Under the pieces are notes generated by a model, which saw nothing but the letters and a program-made list of their open reading frames with translations, did not search any database and was not told the DNA's origin. A stretch of 64,000 bases of DNA from Acidobacteriota bacterium (lineage in GTDB: Bacteria > Acidobacteriota > Thermoanaerobaculia > Multivoradales > J023): the NCBI GenBank assembly GCA_029263315.1, contig JAJCXR010000041.1, forward strand, positions 62,001-126,000. The letters run 5' to 3'. Positions 8,415-15,978 of this stretch are shown here, one piece after another (position 1 is the stretch's first letter; every line of letters starts with the position of its first letter). Made by a program: the position numbers and the translations under genes.

Positions 8415-9497
8415 TCAGCCCCGCAGGCTGCGGACCGCTTCGTCCAAGGCGTCGAAAAGGGTCGTCAAATCGCTGAGCTGAACCTCGCCCATGTGTCCGA
8501 TGCGGAAGGTGCTGGGCTTCCAAGCGCCATAGCCACCTCCGACGACGATGTCTTGGGATTGGAGCTGCTTCACCAGGGCCGGCGCTTCGAGATCGGCGGG
8601 CGGCTTCAAACAGCTCACCGTCGGCGACGCGGCGTCGGCCGCCGAGGCATATTCGAAACCCGCCTCGTCTGCCCATGCCTCCGTGCGTCGGCGCAATTCC
8701 CAGTGGCGCTGCCAGCGGTTCTCCAAACCTTCCGCCAACAGACGGTCCAACTGCACGTCGAGGGCCCAGACTTGCGGCACCGCCGGGGTGGTCACCGTCG
8801 AGCTCTTGCGGTGGTTGTCGAGGTAACGCAGAACATCCGTGTAGTACCCACGGGCGGGGATCTCACCGGCCAGCTTCTCGAAACGCTCCGAGACACTGAC
8901 CAAGGCGAGGCCGGGGGGCAAGGCCAGGGCCTTCTGCGAGCCGGTGAACATGAAGTCGATGTCCCAGGCCTCGGTCTCCACCTGGGCTCCGGCCATCGAC
9001 GACACCGCATCGACAAAGATCATGGCGTCGCTCTCTTGGCGGACCACCTCGGCGAGGTCGGCCAGGGGACTGAGCACACCGGTGGAGGTCTCATTGTGGG
9101 CCAAGGTCACCGCTTCGTACTTCTTGCGGCGCAGGGCCTGACGCAGCAAATCCGGGTCGATGGCTTGTCCCCAGGGCATCGCCACCTGGTCGACATCCAA
9201 GCCGCACGCCTTGGCGACGGTCATGAAACGCTCCGAAAAGGCGCCATTGGTCAGGCACAGCACATCTTTGCGCAGGCTCGAGCGCAGGGCCATATCCCAC
9301 GACAGGGAACCGCTGGAGGTCACCACCACGACATCCCGCGAGGTGCGGAAGATCTTGGGCAGACGCTCCGCCACCGTGGCGTAGAGTGCCTTGAACTCCG
9401 GCGACCGGTGACCGATCGAAGGGCGGGTCATGGCCGCCAGAACCTCGGCCGGCACATGGACCGGTCCCGGCAGGAAAAATCGAATCTGCTCACTCAT
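8415..9497 (-). CDS. Class V aminotransferase, likely phosphoserine or alanine-glyoxylate/serine-pyruvate type
   Basis: This 360-residue PLP enzyme has the fold-type I signature FTGSQKALALPPG with the Schiff-base lysine at residue 189, the cofactor Asp in FVDAVSSMAG, and the N-terminal FLPGPVHVP motif typical of the AGXT/small-subunit hydrogenase-like class V group. In several phyla such enzymes serve as the phosphoserine aminotransferase. The position just upstream of serA supports that use here, though substrate cannot be read from the sequence. The start at 9497 is chosen because AGAGGA lies 8 bases upstream; an earlier in-frame start adds 15 charged residues without a ribosome site. Confidence 0.87.
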   Translation of the reverse strand: MSEQIRFFLPGPVHVPAEVLAAMTRPSIGHRSPEFKALYATVAERLPKIFRTSRDVVVVTSSGSLSWDMALRSSLRKDVLCLTNGAFSERFMTVAKACGLDVDQVAMPWGQAIDPDLLRQALRRKKYEAVTLAHNETSTGVLSPLADLAEVVRQESDAMIFVDAVSSMAGAQVETEAWDIDFMFTGSQKALALPPGLALVSVSERFEKLAGEIPARGYYTDVLRYLDNHRKSSTVTTPAVPQVWALDVQLDRLLAEGLENRWQRHWELRRRTEAWADEAGFEYASAADAASPTVSCLKPPADLEAPALVKQLQSQDIVVGGGYGAWKPSTFRIGHMGEVQLSDLTTLFDALDEAVRSLRG

Positions 9498-9599
9498 CGG
9501 TCCATCCTCTTTATTTCTCTCTCGAGCCGATGGCCGCTCCACGGTCCGCGCCCTAGGCGCCCGCTCCGACAGCCAATCGGAATCGCCATCTTACTGGTC

Positions 9600-9678
9600 A
9601 ATCTGTGGTCAATTGAATCCGTGGTCAGAACAATCCGTGGTCGAACCAATCTGTCGTCGATCAATCCGTGGTCGAAGC
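9600..9678. repeat. Five tandem copies of a 16-bp unit
   Basis: Units based on AATCYGTGGTCRAN start at 9600, 9616, 9632, 9648 and 9663, giving a period of 16, 16, 16 and 15. The array overlaps the stop codon of the unknown gene at 9661-10113 and lies upstream of the aminotransferase gene. The array is not palindromic and is too short-spaced for CRISPR. Confidence 0.85.
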
Positions 9679-10113
9679 TGCGTCTCGATCTTGCTTCCAA
9701 GGACGCGGGCGTCGCAACCTGGCCGCCAATTGCTCGGCCGTGCCGGTCCACAGAACCGTCGACCCCTGCATCACCCGCCAGCCAGCGTCCCCATGGCTCA
9801 GGCTGGGGGCCTCCACCTCACCTTCGACGAGCACCAGGGCACAGCCCCGAAAATGCTCCCTCAGGACATCCCGTAGCACCGCCGGGCCGCGCAGCGGTTT
9901 GACCGCCACCACCCGGTCCGAGGCGACGGAAACCGCCCGCATCACCCCATCGTCCGCGGCCTCAGCCAAACCATTGGGCAGCCCCGCCAGGGCTGCCTCA
10001 ACGTCCGGATTCCACCGCAACCGGCCGACCCGCAGCCCTTCATGCCGCACTGCGGCGACCAGCTTCCCAAACTTTACCACCCCAGTCGAAATGCGCAACA
10101 GATGCTGTTTCAT
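9661..10113 (-). CDS. Hypothetical protein, about 150 residues
   Basis: I do not recognise this protein. It starts MKQHLLRIS and continues with alternating short hydrophobic and charged stretches (VVKFGKLVAAVRHEGL, LVEGEVEAPSLS, WRVMQGSTVLWTG). There is no signal peptide or membrane segment. The arrangement looks like a small mixed alpha/beta protein. The ATG at 10113 lies 4 bases beyond the stop of the NamZ-like gene, so it is the third gene of a moaC-namZ-unknown operon. Its last codons and stop lie in the 16-bp tandem array, so the C-terminus may vary between strains. Confidence 0.6.
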   Translation of the reverse strand: MKQHLLRISTGVVKFGKLVAAVRHEGLRVGRLRWNPDVEAALAGLPNGLAEAADDGVMRAVSVASDRVVAVKPLRGPAVLRDVLREHFRGCALVLVEGEVEAPSLSHGDAGWRVMQGSTVLWTGTAEQLAARLRRPRPWKQDRDAASTTD

Positions 10114-10117
10114 AGGC

Positions 10118-11305
10118 TCAAGAATAAAGCAGAATGGATTGTCGTTCGTCGTCAAAGCTGCGTTCGTCGTCCCGCCAACCGGCCATCCAAGCATCGAGGG
10201 CCGCGGTATCTCCGCTGTCGATGGCCCGCCGGGCCGTTGCCCCGCCGGTCAACAAATCGATGGCCGGTCGATCGCTGACAAACTCATAGGCTTGTTGCCG
10301 CCAGTTGAAGCGCTCCCCGAGCTGGCGCTTGAAAGCGGCCAGGATCTCGACGCCGCAACGGTAGGCCGGCAAGGCCGCGGCGTCGGTGGGCACCAGCAAC
10401 ACACCGCCGCAGGTCGCCCCGGCGTGTTTCTGAAATTGCGGCCGGAAATACGTCGGCAGGCAGCTTAGCCCTGGGATCCTGCGGGCAGCGAGCTCCTGCG
10501 CGAGGGCGGCCGGGTCCACTCCCGGCGCCCCAATGAGCTGGAACGGCCGGGTGGTGCCGCGGCCCTCCGACAGCTCGGTGCCCTCCACCAGGCAGCCGCC
10601 GGGATAGAGCACCGCCGTCTCGAGGGTCGGCATGTTGGGGGACGGCGCAATCCAAGGTAGCCCGGTGGCGGCCCAGTCCATGGCGCGGTGCCATCCTTCC
10701 ATCGTCCAAATCTTCCACCCGCTGGGCCAACCACGCCGTTTGGCCTCCAAGGCCACCAACTCGCCCAGGGTCAAGCCGTGGCGGACCGGCGTATCAAAGG
10801 CCCCGACGAAGGAATCGAAGGGGGGCCGTACCCTGTTGCCCTCGACCACCACACCGCCCAAGGGGTTGGGACGATCCAGCACCCATACCTCGACCCCCGC
10901 CGCCAGGGCGGCTTCGGCTGCCCAAACGGCGGTCGCCACGTAAGTGTAGTAACGGCTGCCCACATCCTGCAGGTCGATGAGCAGCACTTGCAAACCGTCG
11001 AAGGCCGCGGCGGTCGGTCGCAGGGACTCCGCATCGTCGCCGTAGAGAGAGAGAATAGGCGCACCCGTCCAGGGATCGACTTGGTGATCGCTGGCCACCA
11101 TATCCTGCTCAACGCCGTAGTAGCCGTGCTCCGGACCAAAAAGGGCCGTCGGCGGACCGGCGACCGAGGCTGCCAAGGCCAAGTGCAGGGGTCGGCAATC
11201 GGCGGTGACCGAGGCGCCGTGGGCCAGCAGCCCATAGGGCCTGCCCTCGAGCTCGGCGGCGGCCCCCAGAAGACGCTGGCATCCCGTGACCACGACCGGC
11301 GACAT
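10118..11305 (-). CDS. DUF1343 protein, NamZ-like exo-beta-N-acetylmuramidase
   Basis: The 395-residue protein matches the DUF1343 family through FGPEHGYYG, LIDLQDVGSRYYTYV, VLDRPNPLGG and SEGRGTTRPFQLIGAP. The characterised member NamZ removes N-acetylmuramic acid from the non-reducing end of peptidoglycan fragments, so a role in muropeptide recycling or turnover is likely. No clear signal peptide is visible. The ATG at 11305 lies 2 bases after the moaC stop; a TTG at 11311 overlapping that stop is an alternative. Genes flanking it (moaC and an unknown) do not share an obvious pathway. Confidence 0.83.
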   Translation of the reverse strand: MSPVVVTGCQRLLGAAAELEGRPYGLLAHGASVTADCRPLHLALAASVAGPPTALFGPEHGYYGVEQDMVASDHQVDPWTGAPILSLYGDDAESLRPTAAAFDGLQVLLIDLQDVGSRYYTYVATAVWAAEAALAAGVEVWVLDRPNPLGGVVVEGNRVRPPFDSFVGAFDTPVRHGLTLGELVALEAKRRGWPSGWKIWTMEGWHRAMDWAATGLPWIAPSPNMPTLETAVLYPGGCLVEGTELSEGRGTTRPFQLIGAPGVDPAALAQELAARRIPGLSCLPTYFRPQFQKHAGATCGGVLLVPTDAAALPAYRCGVEILAAFKRQLGERFNWRQQAYEFVSDRPAIDLLTGGATARRAIDSGDTAALDAWMAGWRDDERSFDDERQSILLYS

Positions 11306-11307
11306 GG

Positions 11308-11862
11308 TCAAGCGTCCTGCGCCGCGGTCTCGGGCTGCGCTGCGGTCTCGGGCTGCGCCGCGGTCTCAGGCTTCGGCTCTGCGTCCGCCTCGCCCCGGCG
11401 ATAGGCACCACTGCGTCCACCGCTCTTGCTGAGCAGCCGCAAGTCGGTGATCACTGCCCCCTTCTCCACCGCCTTGACCATGTCGTAGAGGGCCAGGGCA
11501 GCGTTGGAGCAGGCCATCATCGCTTCCAGCTCGGCGCCGGTGCGGGCGGTCACCACGACACTGGCTTCGATCTCGACCCCTTCGGCGATCGGTGAGATGA
11601 CGACATCCACATGCTCCAGGTTCAACGTATGGGCCAGTGGGATGAGCTCATCGACCCGTTTGGCGGCCTGCATGCCCGCCAAACGGGCGACGGTGACCGC
11701 ATCTCCCTTCGGCATGTCGTGCAGCCGTGCTACCGTCGTCGGGGCCAGCAATACCCGACACGCGGCGGCGGCAACACGGCGGGTGATGGCCTTGTCGGAA
11801 ACATCGACCATCTTGGCGTTGCCTTGGGCGTCGAGATGGGAAAATGGGGTCGAAGGGCTCAT
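11308..11862 (-). CDS. moaC: Cyclic pyranopterin monophosphate synthase (molybdenum cofactor)
   Basis: The 184-residue protein contains the MoaC hallmarks: KMVDVSDK near the N-terminus, GMQAAKRVDELIPLAHTL, VEIEASV, and EAMMACSNAALALYDMVKAVEK. With MoaA it converts GTP to cyclic pyranopterin monophosphate. After the normal end of the domain (LLSKSGGRSG) there is an unusual low-complexity tail in which PETAAQ is repeated three times, encoded by an 18-bp tandem repeat. AGGAG lies upstream of the ATG. No other Mo-cofactor gene is visible in the window. Confidence 0.93.
   Translation of the reverse strand: MSPSTPFSHLDAQGNAKMVDVSDKAITRRVAAAACRVLLAPTTVARLHDMPKGDAVTVARLAGMQAAKRVDELIPLAHTLNLEHVDVVISPIAEGVEIEASVVVTARTGAELEAMMACSNAALALYDMVKAVEKGAVITDLRLLSKSGGRSGAYRRGEADAEPKPETAAQPETAAQPETAAQDA
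11319..11372. repeat. Three tandem 18-bp units encoding the MoaC tail
   Basis: Units start at 11319, 11337 and 11355 and differ at one or two positions each. They encode the PETAAQ repeats and end close to the moaC stop. The period is a multiple of three, so copy number can change without a frameshift. Confidence 0.85.
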
Positions 11863-12065
11863 TGCGATGCATTTCTCCTGTTATTAAAGAGGCGATTTAG
11901 AAATCGACCGAGGGTTTCCCATGCTAGCATCCGCCGCCCTCGGGGGGACGGTTTCCAGCCCAGGGCGGCCCACCCTGCGGCACCCTTTTGGCTTCGCTTT
12001 CGCGGCAACCACCAGCTAACCTTCGCTGAGCGACCGGATGCCGCAGATCAGGCGCCGCAACCCAT

Positions 12066-12782
12066 ATGCCGCAACCCATGCACCTGTCGATCATCATCCC
12101 AACCCTCGACGAAAGACCTGCCCTCGAGCGTCAGCTGCCGGGGCTTTTGGAACACCACCAAGAGGTCTGGATCAGCGACGGCGGCAGCCGCGATGGCGGC
12201 CCCGAATGGGCCCGCCAACACGGGGCCCAGGTGATTTATGGCCAAGCGCAGCGGGGACAACAACTGAATCGCGGCGCCGGCCAAGCCCAGGGCGACGTTT
12301 TCCTCTTTCTGCATGCCGACACCCGCTTGCCCGCGGACGCCGAGCAGCTCATCCGGCAGGCCATGCATCGGAAGGTCGTCGGAGGAGGCTTTCGCTTGCA
12401 ATTCTCCGAGCCCGGGTCGCTTCTCCAGCTGACCAGCCGCATCATCAACCTGCGCAGCCGTTGGACGGCGTGTCCCCTGGGAGATCAAGCCCAATTCGTG
12501 CGGCATTCGGTCTTCCATGACCTCGGGGGGTACCGCCCTTGGCCGATCCTCGAGGATCTGGATTTTGCCCGCCGACTCAAGCGGCAAGGACCCACCGTGC
12601 TCATCCGGCAGCCGGTTGTCACCTCCGCTAGGCGCTACCTCCAGCGGGGTTTGGTACGGCAATTGCTCACCAACTGGCTGATCTTCGGACTCTATTTTGC
12701 CGGTGTCTCGCCGCACCGCCTGGGTCGACTCTACCGCCCGGGCACGGAAGATCCCGGAGCCACCCCGCCGCGGCCGGGCTGA
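12066..12782 (+). CDS. Family 2 glycosyltransferase (TIGR04283-like)
   Basis: The 238-residue protein begins with the GT-A nucleotide-binding segment (SIIIPTLDE), then VWISDGGSRDG and FLHADTRLP, which supplies the metal-binding D-x-D-like site. The short length without membrane segments and the ILEDLDFARRLKRQG block fit the TIGR04283 group, a short cytosolic GT2 subset of unknown acceptor. ATG codons at 12066 and 12078 are both possible starts. It stands alone, divergent from moaC with about 200 bases between, and is followed by a bidirectional terminator. Confidence 0.8.
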   Translation: MPQPMHLSIIIPTLDERPALERQLPGLLEHHQEVWISDGGSRDGGPEWARQHGAQVIYGQAQRGQQLNRGAGQAQGDVFLFLHADTRLPADAEQLIRQAMHRKVVGGGFRLQFSEPGSLLQLTSRIINLRSRWTACPLGDQAQFVRHSVFHDLGGYRPWPILEDLDFARRLKRQGPTVLIRQPVVTSARRYLQRGLVRQLLTNWLIFGLYFAGVSPHRLGRLYRPGTEDPGATPPRPG

Positions 12783-12886
12783 CAACCCTCGCTGGTTATC
12801 GTCCAGTCTTGGCCAAATCGTTGCCAAGCGGAGGCCCGTTGGAGCGAGCAAGGGGCGAGCGTCCGCCCCAGTCTGGAAGTCGTAAA

Positions 12887-12943
12887 AGAAAAAACTCCCA
12901 CAATATCCGACCACAAGGGCTGGAACATCGTGGGAGCTTTTTC
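12887..12943. terminator. Bidirectional intrinsic terminator between the glycosyltransferase and HU genes
   Basis: CTCCCAC at 12895-12901 pairs with GTGGGAG at 12930-12936. The hairpin is followed by CTTTTT on the plus strand and by a run of T (GTTTTTTCTTTT) on the minus strand. It lies between two convergent genes and can serve both. Confidence 0.78.
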
Positions 12944-13021
12944 AGCGTCGAGGCATTCGGCTCGACGCGATGCCAGGCCTCGGGTATGGGAGATCCCTTC
13001 ACCCAAAGGCCGTGGCAGGAA

Positions 13022-13303
13022 TCAGCTGTTGACCGATTCCTTAAGCTGCTTGCCGGGCTTGAAGCGAACTGTCTTGCTAGCCGGAATGGTCATCGGCTCT
13101 TTGGTCTTTGGGTTACGGCCCTGACGCTCAGCGCGCTCGCTGATCTGAAAGGTACCGAAGCCCGGAACCTGAACCCGCTCGCCGCTGGCGAGGAGTTGGG
13201 CAATGTGCTCGAAGACTCCATCGAAGGCCTCGGCGGCTTCCTTCTTAGTCATGCTTTCGAGGTTGTACGCCAAGTTCTCAACGATATCGGCTTTGCCTGC
13301 CAT
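13022..13303 (-). CDS. hup: HU-family DNA-binding protein
   Basis: The 93-residue protein is a standard HU: an N-terminal helical dimerisation part, then VPGFGTFQISERAERQGRNP, the beta-arm with its proline-containing intercalating tip, and a TVRFKPGKQLKE C-terminus. HU bends and compacts DNA as a dimer. AGGAG precedes the ATG at 13303 by 5 bases. It is transcribed alone. About 200 bases upstream of it hold no further gene that I can see. Confidence 0.94.
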   Translation of the reverse strand: MAGKADIVENLAYNLESMTKKEAAEAFDGVFEHIAQLLASGERVQVPGFGTFQISERAERQGRNPKTKEPMTIPASKTVRFKPGKQLKESVNS

Positions 13304-13509
13304 CACTACTCCTTTACAGAATAAACCTAGGAATGACGCTCGTCTCAGGATGAGTCCGTGTCGGGGGGCGTCTCAAGCCAGGTGCACCACATATCTCTAG
13401 TCAAGCGAGGCCGGAGCCAAGTCTGACGAGGCAAGCGGAGGCAGGCTCGATCGACGCTGCTATCGAAGGCGAAAGATACGGTAACAATCGATGCCTGTCA
13501 ATAAAAACT

Positions 13510-15000
13510 TCATAGTCCACAACCGCCACCCAGGCCATTTTCCTCTACTGTAGAGCCCGTTTGAGCCCGTTGCAGCACATGGACGGTGAAGCCGTCATGC
13601 TGGCCGGCGGGCATCATCCGCCAGCCCCCCGGGGCAAAGATGCCGTCACTCAGGGGAAAACGCAAATGTTCCTCCAGGGGCAAGGGGTGGAAGATTGGGT
13701 GATGGTGCAAGAATCGCTCGACCACCAGCTCGTTCTCCTCCGGCTCCAAAGAGCAGGTGATCACCACCAGATAGCCACCAGGCCGTACCTGAGGCGCCAT
13801 GCCTTCCATCAGGCGAAGGGACTGGCGGCGCAGACGGCCAATTTCGTCGTCGCTGATGCGCCATTTGAGCTCGGGGTTCTTGCGCAGGGTCCCGGTGCCC
13901 GAGCACGGTAGGTCGAGGATGATGCGGTCGAAGCCGCCGCTGATGGCCGAGGCGCCGGCATCGGCCACCAGGATCGGTAGACGTCGGTCCAGGCGTCGCA
14001 CGTTCTGCCGCAGGCGGTGCAGACGCTCGACGGAGACATCCGCCAAGAAGACCTTGGTCGTTGGCTCCGCCGCCAGGAGAGTGAATCCCTTGCCCCCCGG
14101 GGCCGCCGCCGCATCGAGAATTCGCTCACCGGGGCGGGGCGGAGGAATCAACGCCGCCGCCTGACTGGCCTCGTCCTGCAAATAGAAGGCCCCTTGCAAA
14201 AAGCTGGGGGAGTGCAGCGGGTTGCCTTGGCGCACGATGAGACCCACCGGCGACAGCGCCGACGGATCGACGGCAATGCCTTCGTCGATCAACGCTTCGG
14301 CCAGCATTTCGCGACCGCCACGGTCGCGAAATGCCAGCAGCTGCAAGCTCTTCGGTCGGTTGTTGGCGTCGAGCAGTGCCTCGGCTCGCTGTCGGCCCAG
14401 CCGCTCGACCCAGCGCCGAACCAGGAAATCCGGATGGCTCTTCTCGATGGCCAGACGGCGGATCGGATCTTTTTCCTGCACCGGCCAGGCGTCGAGGGAC
14501 GGCTGGCGGGCAATGCGTCGCAACACCGCGTTGGTGAAGCTGGCACCGCCACGATGGGTCAAACGTCGGGCGTGCTCGACCCCTTCGCTGACCACCGCGT
14601 GGTGGGGAACCCGATCGAGAAACAGCAACTGATAGGCCGCCACCCGCAGGGGTGCCAGCAAGGCGGGTTCCACCTTGGCCAGCGGACGGTGGCTGGCCTG
14701 GCTGAGCACGCTGTCGAGACGGCGTAGCCAGCGCAGGGTGCCGAGGGAAAGCTCCCGCAGCAACCCGTGGTCCTGCTCGTCGCAGCGGGCCAGGGCGCTG
14801 AGCAGGAACTCCTGGGATGGCGCTCGACTGGCCAGGGTTCGCTCCACCACCCAGGCCGCCGAGACACGCACGTTGTCCTGGGAGGTACGACGCCGATCGA
14901 TACGACGTCCACTGAAAGGCTTCTTGGGCGCCAGAGATGGCACTTGGACACGGCGTCTCTTCATAGGTAACACGGCTTGCTTGGCTGCGGCTTGAATCAT
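13510..15000 (-). CDS. rsmB: 16S rRNA (cytosine-967-C5)-methyltransferase
   Basis: The 496-residue product has an N-terminal NusB-like RNA-binding domain (from about residue 40, with ALARCDEQDHGLLREL and TNAVLRRIAR) and a C-terminal SAM-dependent RNA methyltransferase domain. The latter shows DAAAAPGGKGF for SAM binding, DLPCSGTGTLRKNPE with the first cysteine, and ITCSLEPEENE with the catalytic second cysteine. The ATG at 15000 overlaps the fmt stop as ATGA; a second ATG at 14964 is an alternative. The frame is open further upstream, but that part overlaps fmt and is not homologous. It is the last gene of ftsK-fmt-rsmB. Confidence 0.92.
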   Translation of the reverse strand: MIQAAAKQAVLPMKRRRVQVPSLAPKKPFSGRRIDRRRTSQDNVRVSAAWVVERTLASRAPSQEFLLSALARCDEQDHGLLRELSLGTLRWLRRLDSVLSQASHRPLAKVEPALLAPLRVAAYQLLFLDRVPHHAVVSEGVEHARRLTHRGGASFTNAVLRRIARQPSLDAWPVQEKDPIRRLAIEKSHPDFLVRRWVERLGRQRAEALLDANNRPKSLQLLAFRDRGGREMLAEALIDEGIAVDPSALSPVGLIVRQGNPLHSPSFLQGAFYLQDEASQAAALIPPPRPGERILDAAAAPGGKGFTLLAAEPTTKVFLADVSVERLHRLRQNVRRLDRRLPILVADAGASAISGGFDRIILDLPCSGTGTLRKNPELKWRISDDEIGRLRRQSLRLMEGMAPQVRPGGYLVVITCSLEPEENELVVERFLHHHPIFHPLPLEEHLRFPLSDGIFAPGGWRMMPAGQHDGFTVHVLQRAQTGSTVEENGLGGGCGL

Positions 15001-15965
15001 TTCGCGGCCGCCCCCGAGAGAATCTCGTGACGGTCGGTAAAGCGCTCGCCGCCTTGCAGGCGCTCCCCGTTGACGAACTGCACCGCCGACAGGGCCTTCT
15101 TGCCCGCCGCCTGTAAGTGCTCGATTTCCAAGATGGTACCACCACCGCATTGCACCGCCAGACGGTCCTGACGCAGCCCCAAAAGACTTCCCGGCTCGGC
15201 CCCTTCGCCGCTCCCCGCCGGTCGTGCCGCCAGGATCTTGACCCGGCGTCCCGCCAAGTCGGTGCTGATTCCGGGCCAAGGGGTGAAGGCACGCCAATGA
15301 TCATAGATCTTTCGGGCGCTCCAACGCCAATCGATGATCCCATCGTCCTTGCTCAACCGCGGTGCGACGGTGGCCTGCCCGTGGTCCTGTGGGGTGGCTT
15401 CGAGATCTCCCTTGGCCAGCCGGCGAAGGGTTTCCACCAGGGTCGTCGCCCCGAGGACGGCCAGGCGCGGCGCCAACTCGGCGCTGGTTTCGTCCTCACC
15501 GATGGCCAGCTCCGCCTGCAACAGCACGGGTCCACTGTCGAGGCCACGCTCCATCAACATGGTGCTGACGCCGGTCTTCGGATCGCCATGGGCGATGGCC
15601 CCTTGGATGGGGGCGGCGCCACGGTACTTGGGCAGCAACGAGGCGTGCACATTGACGCAGCCCAGACGCGGCAAATCCAGTAGGGGTTGGCGGAAAATCT
15701 GACCGAAGGCCACCACCACCGCCACATCGGGCCGGGGGTTGGCGATCTTGTCCATGAAGCTCGCTTCCCGCACCCGTTCCGGTTGCAAGATCGCCAACCC
15801 CTCTCGGCGGGCGGCGGCGACCACCGGTGGATCGGTCAGCACCTGGCGACGGCCCACCGGCCTCGAGGGCTGCGAAATAACCCAATCGGGACAGAATCCA
15901 GCTTCTACCATGGCCAGCAGGGTCGGGACAGCGAAGTCGGGAGTGCCAAAAAATAAGCAGCGCAT
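14997..15965 (-). CDS. fmt: Methionyl-tRNA formyltransferase
   Basis: The 322-residue enzyme transfers a formyl group from 10-formyl-tetrahydrofolate to initiator Met-tRNA. The N-terminus MRCLFFGTPDFAVP and the folate-site block HASLLPKYRGAAPIQGAI are characteristic. The C-terminal OB-like domain is present at normal length. The start at 15965 is fixed by the conserved N-terminus. The gene lies 13 bases after the ftsK stop and overlaps rsmB by 4 bases. fmt next to rsmB is a common bacterial order; ftsK directly upstream is less usual. Confidence 0.95.
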   Translation of the reverse strand: MRCLFFGTPDFAVPTLLAMVEAGFCPDWVISQPSRPVGRRQVLTDPPVVAAARREGLAILQPERVREASFMDKIANPRPDVAVVVAFGQIFRQPLLDLPRLGCVNVHASLLPKYRGAAPIQGAIAHGDPKTGVSTMLMERGLDSGPVLLQAELAIGEDETSAELAPRLAVLGATTLVETLRRLAKGDLEATPQDHGQATVAPRLSKDDGIIDWRWSARKIYDHWRAFTPWPGISTDLAGRRVKILAARPAGSGEGAEPGSLLGLRQDRLAVQCGGGTILEIEHLQAAGKKALSAVQFVNGERLQGGERFTDRHEILSGAAAK

Positions 15966-15978
15966 CGTCGAGGTGACC

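Noticed and set aside
6670..8481. Long open frame (603 codons) antisense to serA
   Set aside because: It lies wholly opposite serA, has low-complexity Gly/His/Gln-rich translation, and arises from GC-rich third codon positions.
15001..15297. 99-residue N-terminal extension of RsmB
   Set aside because: It overlaps fmt completely and is not conserved in type; the ATGA junction at 15000 gives a natural start.
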